Source: an uncultured Roseiflexaceae bacterium
GTDB lineage: Bacteria; Chloroflexota; Chloroflexia; Chloroflexales; Roseiflexaceae
Length of the DNA stretch: 19,788 bases
Direction of reading: 5' to 3'
Assembly: GCA_937974195.1 (NCBI GenBank)
Contig: CALJIC010000244.1
Location: 1-19,788, forward strand
Shown here one piece after another: positions 6,826 to 13,035 of this stretch. Every line of letters starts with the position of its first letter. Positions within the stretch are counted from its first letter, which is position 1. Under the pieces are notes generated by a model. That model was not told where the DNA came from. It worked only from the letters and a program-made list of their open reading frames with translations, and ran no database searches. The position numbers and the translations under genes are program-made.

Positions 6826-8006
6826 GACATGGGGCGCTGGCGCCGGGAGGGGCGGCGCTGGCCGAGCTCCGAGAGGCGCTCGCCGAGCTGCTCCAGGCTG
6901 GAGAGGTTGTGCACCGGCAGGAAGTCGTCCACGTAGGGCAGGGCGGCCTGCATGCCCTGGGTGAGCGGCTGGTAGCGCGGGTTGCCGAGGAGCGGGTTGA
7001 GCCAGATCAGGCGGTAGCAGGAGCGCTGCAGCCGCTCCATCTCCCGCTCGAGCAGCCGCGGGTCGCCGCGGTCCCAGCCGTCCGAGATCACCAGCACCAC
7101 CGGGCTCCCGCTCAGCACGCGCCGGCCCCAGCGGTAGTTGAACTCCTTGATCGCCTCGCCGATGCGCGTGCCGCCGGACCAGTCGACGACGTGCTTGCTC
7201 ACCGCGGCCACCGCCTCGTCGATGTCGCGCTCGCGCAGGAGCCGGGTGATGCGCGTCAGGCGCGTGCCGAACACGAACGCCTCGACGTCGCGCAGGCCGT
7301 TCGAGATGGTGTGGACGAACTGCAGCAGGATGCGGCTGTAGCGGTCCATCGAGCCGCTGATGTCGCACAGCACCACCAGCCGCCGCTGGCGCGGGCGCGG
7401 CTCGCGGTACGATAGCACGAGCGGCTCGCCGCCGTAGCGCAGGTTGCGGCGCAGCACGCGGCGCATGTCCAGCGTGCGCCCGCGCGGCGACGAGCGCTTG
7501 CGGCGCGTGCGCCGCGGGGGGATGCGCCAGGTCAGGTTGCGCAGCAGCTCCTTGCAGGCCTGGACCTCCTCGTGCGTGAAGGAGCCGAAGTCCTTCTCGC
7601 GCAGCTGCTCGGCCGCGCTGAACTGCAGCGCCATCCCGACGCGCTCCTCCTCCTCCTCGCTCTCCTCGCGCGCCGCGGAAGCGCCTTGGTCGTCGCGGCG
7701 ACGCGGCAGCCGCAGCGGCTTGGCCGGCGTCCGCAGCACCGGGATCGCCATCTGGGAGGGGTCGAAGCCGGACCGGCTGCGCCAGAAGAAGGCGAAGGCC
7801 GCGTCGAACAGCGGCAGGTCGTCGCGCCGGCTGATCAGCGTGCAGCGCGCCGCGCTGCGGAAGTCCTCGCGGTTGACGATCGGCGCGTGCTCCAGCGCCC
7901 GCACGAGGTCCAGCGCCTGCCCGGTGCTCACCTGCACGCCCATGTTGCGCAGCAGATGGACGAACGCGAGCACGTGTGAGAGCAAATGGCCTTGTGTGTC
8001 GGTCAT
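6813..8006 (-). CDS. CoxE-like VWA domain protein
   Basis: This 397-residue protein belongs to the CoxE-like VWA family, which is commonly paired with MoxR AAA+ ATPases. Such pairs are thought to assist metal-cofactor insertion or protein complex maturation. The N-terminal half is helical with an acidic stretch (ESEEEEE, about 115-121). The VWA domain starts near 209. Its metal-ion-dependent adhesion site is complete: DISGS (Asp215, Ser217, Ser219), Thr290 in DWSGGT and Asp319 in ISDGWD. The moxR gene lies upstream, but the two are separated by about 211 bases holding a repeat element. The final codons (SVTL, stop) lie inside the other copy of that element. No Shine-Dalgarno sequence is seen before the ATG. 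The client complex is unknown: no CoxL/M/S or similar genes are in view. Confidence 0.88.
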   Translation of the reverse strand: MTDTQGHLLSHVLAFVHLLRNMGVQVSTGQALDLVRALEHAPIVNREDFRSAARCTLISRRDDLPLFDAAFAFFWRSRSGFDPSQMAIPVLRTPAKPLRLPRRRDDQGASAAREESEEEEERVGMALQFSAAEQLREKDFGSFTHEEVQACKELLRNLTWRIPPRRTRRKRSSPRGRTLDMRRVLRRNLRYGGEPLVLSYREPRPRQRRLVVLCDISGSMDRYSRILLQFVHTISNGLRDVEAFVFGTRLTRITRLLRERDIDEAVAAVSKHVVDWSGGTRIGEAIKEFNYRWGRRVLSGSPVVLVISDGWDRGDPRLLEREMERLQRSCYRLIWLNPLLGNPRYQPLTQGMQAALPYVDDFLPVHNLSSLEQLGERLSELGQRRPSRRQRPMSVTL

Positions 8007-8040
8007 ATTCTGTACGACCAGGTGGCTGTTCTGCCGGGCG

Positions 8041-8188
8041 AGGGGGTGAGAGGGCGACGGGGTGAGGGGGTGACGGGGTGACTCTTGGAAACCGGAAACC
8101 CGTACCGCGCCAAGAACCTCGTGCCTCCCCTGTCACCCCGTCACCTGGTCACCCTGTCACCTTGTCACCCTGTCACCTGGTCACTAGT
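8041..8188. repeat. GTGACNGG-array repeat element, copy B (inverted)
   Basis: This is the same element as 6645-6825 but in the opposite orientation. GGTGACTCTTGG (8077-8088), CCAAGAACCTC (8110-8120) and TCCCCTGTCACC (8126-8137) are exact complements of the three core blocks of copy A. The core is 61 bp, against 62 in copy A. The outer array runs to 8188 and ends in CACTAGTC, matching the GACTAGGTGAC edge of copy A. It sits in the gap between moxR and the VWA gene and may affect their shared transcript. Confidence 0.8.
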
Positions 8189-8217
8189 CGCCCTGTGAAG
8201 CAGTTACCCGGGCACCA

Positions 8218-9111
8218 TCAGGCGGTCACCTTCTCCAGCAGCGACCTGAGCCCCTGCCCGCGCACCTGGTTGATGTCGTCCTGGTACTTGAGCAGCGCGC
8301 CGAGCGTGTCGATCACGTTCGACTCGTCGAGCGCGTGCGCGTCGAGCGCCACCAGCGCCGTGGTCCAGTCCAGCGTCTCGGCGACGCCCGGGAGCTTGAA
8401 CAGGTCCATCTTGCGCAGCTCCTGGACGAAGGCCACGATCTGGTGCGAGAGGCGCTCGGACGCCTGCGGCACCTTGGCGGCGACGATCGCCTGCTCCTTC
8501 TCGAGCGAGGGGTAGTCGATCCAGTAGAACAGGCAGCGGCGCTTGAGCGCGTCGTGGATCTCGCGCGTGCGGTTGCTGGTGATGATCACCGTCGGCGGGG
8601 TGGCCGCGCGGATCGTGCCGATCTCCGGGATGCTGATCTGCCAGTCCGAGAGCAGCTCGAGCAGGAAGGCCTCGAACTCCTCGTCGGCGCGGTCCAGCTC
8701 GTCGATCAGCAGGATCGGCGGCTGGTCCCAGCTCTCCTCGATCGCCTGCAGCAGCGGGCGCTTGATCAGGAACTCGGGGCCGAAGATCTCCTTCAGCGCG
8801 GCGTGCGAGTCGCCGGTGCCGAGCGCCTCGAGCAGGCGGATCTGGAGCATCTGGCGGGTGTAGTTCCACTCGTAGATCGTGGTGTTCACATCCAGGCCCT
8901 CGTAGCACTGGAGCCGGATGAGGTGGCGGCCCTGCATGCGCGCCAGCGTCTTGGCGATCTCGGTCTTGCCGACGCCGGCCTCACCTTCGAGCAGCAGCGG
9001 CTTCTGGAGCTTGAGGGCCAGGAAGATCGCAGTGGCGAGCGGGCGGTCGGCGATGTAGTCGTTTTCGGCGAGCGCCTGCTGGAGCTCATCAATGGAGGCG
9101 AACGATCTCAT
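8218..9111 (-). CDS. MoxR-family AAA+ ATPase
   Basis: This 297-residue ATPase has Walker A GEAGVGKT (43-50), Walker B ILLIDELD (133-140), a sensor-1 asparagine in VIITSN (Asn180) and the conserved RRCLFYWIDYP segment. MoxR proteins act as chaperone-like AAA+ rings that remodel or activate partner complexes, usually together with a VWA protein such as the one encoded next. I chose ATG 9111 (MRSFASIDEL), preceded by a weak purine-rich site (AGAAGAG). A GTG 11 codons upstream is an alternative. A longer frame to about 9372 exists, but its extra sequence has no resemblance to the family. The promoter is probably the minus-strand extended -10 at 9376-9384, leaving a leader of about 258 bases. Confidence 0.92.
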   Translation of the reverse strand: MRSFASIDELQQALAENDYIADRPLATAIFLALKLQKPLLLEGEAGVGKTEIAKTLARMQGRHLIRLQCYEGLDVNTTIYEWNYTRQMLQIRLLEALGTGDSHAALKEIFGPEFLIKRPLLQAIEESWDQPPILLIDELDRADEEFEAFLLELLSDWQISIPEIGTIRAATPPTVIITSNRTREIHDALKRRCLFYWIDYPSLEKEQAIVAAKVPQASERLSHQIVAFVQELRKMDLFKLPGVAETLDWTTALVALDAHALDESNVIDTLGALLKYQDDINQVRGQGLRSLLEKVTA

Positions 9112-9375
9112 CTCTTCTTTCTTCGTTTCCGTTACGGGCACGAGTGACGCGGTCGTGCCGCCCGCCCCGGGCGGGGAGGTGTGGGGGCCTGAGGCCCGCC
9201 ACGGGCGCTTCGTTCCGCCGCTCTGCGGCCGAACAAGGGAGTCTCTGAGGAGGCAGCGTCTTCCCAGACCGCGGGGGCTCGGGGAGGCTGCGCCTTCCAC
9301 TTCTTTCGACAGGAACGGTGGCGCGGCTGCCCAACGGGGGCGGCCGCAGCAGCGCGCCGAGTCGCAAGCCACTTC

Positions 9376-9384
9376 ATTGTAGCA
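9376..9384 (-). promoter_or_regulatory. Extended -10 promoter TGCTACAAT (minus strand)
   Basis: On the minus strand this reads TGCTACAAT, one base from the TGCTATAAT seen elsewhere in the window. It points toward moxR, with a start predicted near 9369. No -35 is visible. It overlaps the upstream region of the divergent promoter at 9404-9412. Confidence 0.5.
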
Positions 9385-9403
9385 TACCCGGGCGGTGCAG
9401 GCG

Positions 9404-9412
9404 TGCTATAAT
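9404..9412 (+). promoter_or_regulatory. Extended -10 promoter TGCTATAAT
   Basis: This is a perfect extended -10. The predicted start near 9419 coincides with the GGAGGG ribosome binding site at 9419-9424, so the leader would be only about 12 bases. This placement also rules out the GTG at 9395 as the translation start of the downstream gene. Confidence 0.6.
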
Positions 9413-9430
9413 CGGGGCGGAGGGCAAGCC

Positions 9431-10126
9431 ATGCAGGCCGACAGAGACGAGCGCATTCTCGGCGCGCTGGCGCACGCCAGCATTCTCGCCAACATCGCCA
9501 ACCTGGCCGGGATGATCGCCGCCACGCTGATCTGGGCGACGCAGCGCGAGCGGTCGCGCTTCGTACGCGCCCACGCGCTGCAGGCGCTGGCCTACCAGGG
9601 CGCGGTGCTGCTGCTGATGACGGTGCTCTTCGTGGGGTGGGTGCTCTGCCTGGTGCTCTCGCTGCTGCCGGCCGTGGTGCGCCCGGACCTGTACGCGGAT
9701 GGCGGGCCGCCGCCTGCGTTCTGGGTGGCGCTCCTGGCGCTCGGGCTGCCGCTCGGCTTCGGCGTCCTGGCGACGCTGTACGGGCTCTTCGGCGCCTACC
9801 GGGTCTACCGCGGGCAGCCGTTCCGCTACCTGCTGGTCGGGCGCCTCGTCCAGCGTGAGCTCGAAGCGCTCGCCGGGCAGGCCCAGCCGCCGGACGGCGC
9901 GCATCCCCCGGCCTCCACGCCGCCGAGTGACCCTCAGATCGCGCCGCCCGCACCTGCGGCGTCCGCACCTGCGCCGCCCGCACCTGCGGCATCCACACCT
10001 GCGCCGCCCGCACCCGCGCCTGCGGAGGCGCCCCCGGCGAGCTCAGATGGGCAGACGGGCGCCGCGCAGGAGGCCGCGCCCGATAGCGAGCGTCCCCCGG
10101 AGCCTCCTGCGGCACCTGGCGCGTGA
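9431..10126 (+). CDS. DUF4870/Tic20-like small membrane protein with Pro/Ala tail
   Basis: This is a 231-residue protein. Residues 1-140 look like a DUF4870-type integral membrane domain. There are hydrophobic segments at about 14-36, 53-82 and 95-122, and the signature SRFVRAHALQALAYQ (42-56) lies after the first span. The function of this family is not established. Residues 150-231 form a low-complexity Ala/Pro tail containing ten-residue repeats (APPAPAASAP, APPAPAASTP, APPAPAPAEA), probably a flexible cytoplasmic extension. The ATG at 9431 has GGAGGG six bases upstream and an extended -10 just before it. The gene ends 25 bases from the convergent carbonic anhydrase-like gene. The family call is moderately sure; no role can be given. 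Confidence 0.75.
   Translation: MQADRDERILGALAHASILANIANLAGMIAATLIWATQRERSRFVRAHALQALAYQGAVLLLMTVLFVGWVLCLVLSLLPAVVRPDLYADGGPPPAFWVALLALGLPLGFGVLATLYGLFGAYRVYRGQPFRYLLVGRLVQRELEALAGQAQPPDGAHPPASTPPSDPQIAPPAPAASAPAPPAPAASTPAPPAPAPAEAPPASSDGQTGAAQEAAPDSERPPEPPAAPGA
9941..10025 (+). repeat. In-frame 30-bp tandem repeat
   Basis: Units lie at 9941-9970, 9971-10000 and a partial one from 10001. Units one and two differ at two of 30 bases. The length is a multiple of three, so unit number can change without breaking the frame. They encode the Ala/Pro repeats in the tail of the membrane protein. Confidence 0.8.
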
Positions 10127-10151
10127 GGCGCTGATGCCTTGAGGCGCCGGA

Positions 10152-10667
10152 TCAGCCTCTGGCGCGGTAGAGCTCCTTGAGGCGGACGTAGTTGGCGGCG
10201 GTGCGGCGGATGCGCTCGCGCAGCTCCGGACGCAGCGGCTTGATCACGCCCGGCACACCCACCACCAGCGAGCCGGGCGGCACGACCATCCCCTCGGTCA
10301 CCAGGGCGCGCGCGGCGATCAGCGAGCCCTGCCCCACCCGCGCCCGGTTGAGGACCACCGCGCCGATGCCGATCAGCACCTCGTCCTCGACGGTGCAGCC
10401 GTGGACCACCGCCGCGTGCCCGACGGTGACGTCGTCGCCGATCGTCAGGAAGGCGTCCGGGTCGGCGTGGAGCACCGCCCCGTCCTGAACATTGACCCGC
10501 GCGCCGATGCGGATCACGCCGTTGTCGCCGCGGATGACGGCCATCGGCAGGACGCTCGAGTCGGCGCCGATCGAGACCGTGCCGTGGACGTAGGCGTGCG
10601 GCGAGATCCAGGCGGTCGGGTGGATGTCGAGCCGGTCGGTGAGATCGGGGAAGGTGAAGTCGGACAT
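10152..10667 (-). CDS. Gamma-class carbonic anhydrase-like protein (left-handed beta-helix)
   Basis: This is a 171-residue hexapeptide-repeat protein of the gamma carbonic anhydrase/YrdA/PaaY group. The repeats run across about residues 15-140. The zinc-ligand histidines of the family are in place: His67 (QDGAVLH), His84 (VGH) and His89 (VVHG). Arg46 in IRGD and Gln61/Asp62 are also present. The C-terminal helix (RERIRRTAANYVRLKELY) is typical. Many members bind metal, but not all show carbonic anhydrase activity. I chose ATG 10667 (MSDFTF). A longer frame to 10751 adds residues without family similarity, through a hairpin region. The gene is convergent with the membrane protein gene, with only 25 bases between stops. 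Confidence 0.88.
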   Translation of the reverse strand: MSDFTFPDLTDRLDIHPTAWISPHAYVHGTVSIGADSSVLPMAVIRGDNGVIRIGARVNVQDGAVLHADPDAFLTIGDDVTVGHAAVVHGCTVEDEVLIGIGAVVLNRARVGQGSLIAARALVTEGMVVPPGSLVVGVPGVIKPLRPELRERIRRTAANYVRLKELYRARG

Positions 10668-10680
10668 ACCTTCGCTTCCT

Positions 10681-10703
10681 AGCGGGCCGGAGCGCCCGCT
10701 TTT
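10681..10703 (+). terminator. Intrinsic-terminator-like hairpin on the plus strand
   Basis: AGCGGGC (10681-10687) pairs with GCCCGCT (10694-10700), and the T-run TTTT (10700-10703) follows. On the plus strand this looks like a small intrinsic terminator, yet no plus-strand gene ends here. It lies just upstream of the minus-strand carbonic anhydrase-like start. It may stop antisense transcription across that gene, or fold in its leader. Confidence 0.4.
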
Positions 10704-10772
10704 GTACGTGGTGGCTTCGCCCGCCCGGCAGCGCCAGACAGAATCTGTCACGCACTTGTCAGCCGGCGTTCA

Positions 10773-10801
10773 TTGCGAGATAGTATGAAAGTCGTTAATA
10801 T
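10773..10801 (+). promoter_or_regulatory. Candidate promoter TTGCGA-17-TAATAT
   Basis: TTGCGA (10773-10778) and TAATAT (10796-10801) are 17 bases apart. This is a plausible sigma-70 promoter for the small peptide gene at 10909. A second weaker pair overlaps it (TTGTCA at 10756 and TAGTAT at 10781, 19 bases apart). A leader of about 100 bases would follow. Confidence 0.4.
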
Positions 10802-10908
10802 GCCGGGCGAATGCAGGCGAAGCGGCCCTGCGAGGAGCACGGTGCTTCTGTGCGATCACACCCACGGCCTTGTCGCCGTCATATATGAGAGACAGGTACG
10901 GCACCGCT

Positions 10909-11049
10909 ATGATTGAGACGATTCCCGGCCTGCTACTGGCCGCTACCATTGCGCTGACACTCATTCTGCTGCCGCACCTCAACGAAGAGCGCCGCAGCGA
11001 GCGAACCGGCACGACCGAGGAGCTCCACATCCGGCCCAAGAACCACTGA
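10909..11049 (+). CDS. Small single-span membrane peptide, 46 residues
   Basis: I do not recognise this gene. The frame encodes MIETIPGLLLAATIALTLIL followed by LPHLNEERRSERTGTTEELH and six more residues. Residues 7-22 form one clear hydrophobic helix, and a charged soluble tail follows. An in-frame ATG at 10885 would add eight residues; neither start has a strong ribosome binding site. In favour of a real gene are the amphipathic design, unlike the arginine/proline-rich noise frames nearby, a candidate promoter about 110 bases upstream, and a perfect 15-bp hairpin six bases after the stop. Lower local GC around 10770-10970 also sets it apart. A small subunit of a membrane complex is one possibility, but nothing identifies it. 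Confidence 0.5.
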   Translation: MIETIPGLLLAATIALTLILLPHLNEERRSERTGTTEELHIRPKNH

Positions 11050-11055
11050 GCGCTG

Positions 11056-11098
11056 AGGCGCTTGCGCCGGCGCCGCCAAGGGCCCGGCGCAAGCGCCT
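11056..11098. terminator. Perfect 15-bp inverted repeat, likely bidirectional terminator
   Basis: AGGCGCTTGCGCCGG (11056-11070) and CCGGCGCAAGCGCCT (11084-11098) are exact complements around a 13-base loop. The repeat lies six bases after the stop of the small peptide gene, and 57 bases past the stop of the minus-strand operon that converges on it. There is no T-run on either side, so termination would rely on the stem alone or on Rho. Confidence 0.6.
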
Positions 11099-11154
11099 GC
11101 GTGCGGCGTGAGACCTAGAAATCCGTCCCCTCCGGCCCGCTCAGGGCTGCATCG

Positions 11155-12177
11155 CTACCCGGCGAGCTCGCGCCGGACGATCTTCGCGCCCTCGACCATC
11201 GACTTGAGCTTGGCGCGCGCCGCCCAGCGCGCCGTCTGGCTGAAGCCGCAGTCGGGCGTGACGGTCAGCTTCTCGATCGGCACGTAGCGCAGCGCGGCGC
11301 GGATGCGCTCGGCGACGTCCTCGGGCGTCTCGATGTAGTAGTTCTTCACGTCCACCAGCCCCGCGGCCAGCTCCTTATCGCTCGGGAACTCGCGCCACAG
11401 GTCCAGCTCGGCGAGCTCGCGGTTGGCGAACTCGAGCGCGAGCTGGTGGGCGCGCACCTCGAGGATGTGCGGGAAGAGCGGCCGGTAGCTGCGCTTAGCA
11501 ACCGGGCGCCCCACGAAGTTGCCGAAGCACAGGTGCAGCCCGATCTTCGCCTCCACGCCCTCGACCGTCCGGTTGAACAGCCGCACGAACTCCTGCGGCG
11601 CGTCCGGGTGCACCGCGTAGGAGGGCTCGTCGAGCTGGATGAAGTCGGCGCCGGCGGCCACGAGCGCCTTCAGCTCGGCGTTGATGATGTCCGCCAGCGC
11701 GTAGGCGACCTCCATGCGGTCTTTGTAGATCGAGCCGGGCTTGATGCGGCCGGCCAGCGTGTAGGCGCCGGCGCAGGGCACCTTGAGCGGCCGGCTGGTG
11801 CGGGAGCGCGCGTAGCGGAACTCGTCCACCAGCCCGAGCCCGCGCGGCGCGGTGATCGGCTCGACCGCCTCGTAGCTCTCGCGCTGGTCGTGCCCGGCGA
11901 TCCCCACTTTGCGCCGCGGCGGGAGCTCGCGCAGGCCGGTGAGGAAGCCGTAGAACGCGGCGGTGAAGAAGCCGGCCCGGCGCATCTCGCCGTCGCTGAC
12001 GATATCCACGCCGGCGTCCTCCTGGTCGCGCAGCGCCATGTCCACCGCGTCGTCCTGCGCCTCGCGCATGTCGTCGGGCCCGTACTCGCCCCGCTCGGCG
12101 GCGGCGAGGGCGGTGTGCAGCCAGGCGGGCCACGCGTAGGAGCCGATGACGCTGGTTGGAATGATCGGTAGGTTCAT
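11155..12177 (-). CDS. MetE-like (cobalamin-independent methionine synthase C-terminal family) protein
   Basis: This 340-residue TIM-barrel protein resembles the catalytic C-terminal half of MetE, without the N-terminal half. The zinc-binding residues are visible as His215 and Cys217 in LHLCFGN and Cys310 in TPDCGFSQ. The DEPSYA motif (183-188) matches the substrate-binding DEP segment. The start IIPTSVIGSYAWP (4-16) is also typical. Short core-MetE proteins transfer methyl groups to thiols; the methyl donor and acceptor vary and are unknown here. AAGGA lies about 12 bases before ATG 12177. The gene is 51 bases after the SDR gene and seems to be the last gene of the sugar operon, an unusual place for a methionine enzyme. 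The family is sure; a role in methionine synthesis is not. Confidence 0.85.
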   Translation of the reverse strand: MNLPIIPTSVIGSYAWPAWLHTALAAAERGEYGPDDMREAQDDAVDMALRDQEDAGVDIVSDGEMRRAGFFTAAFYGFLTGLRELPPRRKVGIAGHDQRESYEAVEPITAPRGLGLVDEFRYARSRTSRPLKVPCAGAYTLAGRIKPGSIYKDRMEVAYALADIINAELKALVAAGADFIQLDEPSYAVHPDAPQEFVRLFNRTVEGVEAKIGLHLCFGNFVGRPVAKRSYRPLFPHILEVRAHQLALEFANRELAELDLWREFPSDKELAAGLVDVKNYYIETPEDVAERIRAALRYVPIEKLTVTPDCGFSQTARWAARAKLKSMVEGAKIVRRELAG

Positions 12178-12228
12178 GTGGAATGTCCTTCTGATATGGA
12201 GCAGCAGCGGCGGGCCGCCGGGGCGTCG

Positions 12229-12999
12229 CTACTGCGCAGTCCACCCCCCGTCGACCGGAAGCACGACTCCCGTGACGAAGCGGGCATCGTCGGAGACAAG
12301 GTACGCGGCGGCGGCCGCGATGTCGTCTGGCGCGCCCATGGCCCCGGTGAGCGGCTGGAGCTGCCGCAGCCGGCTCTGGATGTGCTGGTCCTGCTGGGCG
12401 CGCCGGCTCATGGGCGTGGCGATCAGGCCCGGCGCGATGACGTTGACGCGCACGCCGCGCGGGGCGTAGTAGGTGGCCATGGCCCGCGAGAGGCCGATGA
12501 TGCCGGCCTTGCTGGCGGCGTAGGCGTGCGTGGCGAAGTCCTCGTCCCCGCCGACGATCCCCAGCACCGAGGCCAAGTTCACCACCGCGCCGCGCGTCTC
12601 GAGCAGGTGCGGCATGGCGTGCTTGCACACCAGGAACATGCTGGTGAGGTTGATGGACAGCACCCGCTCCCAGGCCTCCTCGGTGCACTCGTGGACCGGC
12701 CCGTCGCCCCAGCGGCGGCCGCTCACGCCCACGCCGTTGAACAGCGCGTCGAGCCGCCCGAAGTGCGCCGCCGCCTGCCCGACCGCGGACTGCACCTGCG
12801 CGGCCTGCGACACATCGCAGGCCAGCCCGAGCGCCTCCCCGCCGGCAGCCTGAATCGATGCCACCGTCTCATCGAGGCCGGCCTGGTTCACATCCAGCCC
12901 GACCACGCGCGCCCCCTCGGCGGCGAAGCGCAGCGCGACGGCCCGTCCGATGCCGCTCCCGGCGCCGGTCACAAGCGCCACCCTGTCCTGCAGTCGCAT
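12229..12999 (-). CDS. SDR-family NAD(P)-dependent dehydrogenase
   Basis: This 256-residue protein is a classical short-chain dehydrogenase. It has TGAGSGIG (11-18) for cofactor binding, Asp36 at the end of the second strand (suggesting NAD rather than NADP), the NG.G-type motif at about 88-93, and catalytic Ser134, Tyr150 and Lys154 (YAASK). A C-terminal VLPVDGGWTAQ is typical. Two in-frame ATGs exist, at 13008 and 12999. GGGAG at 13009-13013 abuts the first but is nine bases before the second, so I chose 12999. Lying in a sugar operon, it probably oxidises a sugar, sugar acid or polyol hydroxyl. The substrate cannot be told. Confidence 0.9.
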   Translation of the reverse strand: MRLQDRVALVTGAGSGIGRAVALRFAAEGARVVGLDVNQAGLDETVASIQAAGGEALGLACDVSQAAQVQSAVGQAAAHFGRLDALFNGVGVSGRRWGDGPVHECTEEAWERVLSINLTSMFLVCKHAMPHLLETRGAVVNLASVLGIVGGDEDFATHAYAASKAGIIGLSRAMATYYAPRGVRVNVIAPGLIATPMSRRAQQDQHIQSRLRQLQPLTGAMGAPDDIAAAAAYLVSDDARFVTGVVLPVDGGWTAQ

Positions 13000-13035
13000 G
13001 GTTGTCATCTCCCGCCACGCCTGCGTCGTGTGAAT

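Larger units (their letters stand above)
9112..9430. other. Divergent intergenic region between moxR and the membrane protein gene
   Basis: No gene is supported in these 319 bases. The region holds two opposed extended -10 elements 22 bases apart (9376-9384 minus, 9404-9412 plus). It also holds a GC-rich near-palindrome at 9161-9175 and a hairpin at 9181-9202 (GTGG plus GGGCC, paired with GGCCC plus CCAC). These hairpins would lie in the 5' leader of the moxR transcript. The rest is GC-rich sequence without recognisable features. Confidence 0.6.

Noticed and set aside
6645..8188. A composite transposon made by the two inverted repeat elements with the VWA gene as cargo
   Set aside because: No transposase, no target-site duplication seen, and the VWA gene is the expected partner of the adjacent moxR. 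The elements more likely inserted around a resident gene.
9112..9372. An N-terminal extension of MoxR to 9372
   Set aside because: The added residues are not MoxR-like, and the family start fits ATG 9111. The stretch looks like leader DNA with hairpins.
10126..10158. A hairpin between the convergent membrane protein and carbonic anhydrase-like genes (GCTGAT / ATCAGC)
   Set aside because: Only six pairs with a 15-base loop and no T-run; too weak to call a terminator.
10893..10904. A third GntR-like site (GGTACGGCACC) near the small peptide gene
   Set aside because: It needs a one-base insertion to match, and is not placed over a promoter.
10770..11039. An 89-residue minus-strand frame opposite the small membrane peptide
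   Set aside because: It is Ser/Arg-rich, has no domain or ribosome binding site, and runs through the plus-strand promoter region. The plus-strand frame with a clean membrane helix is more plausible.
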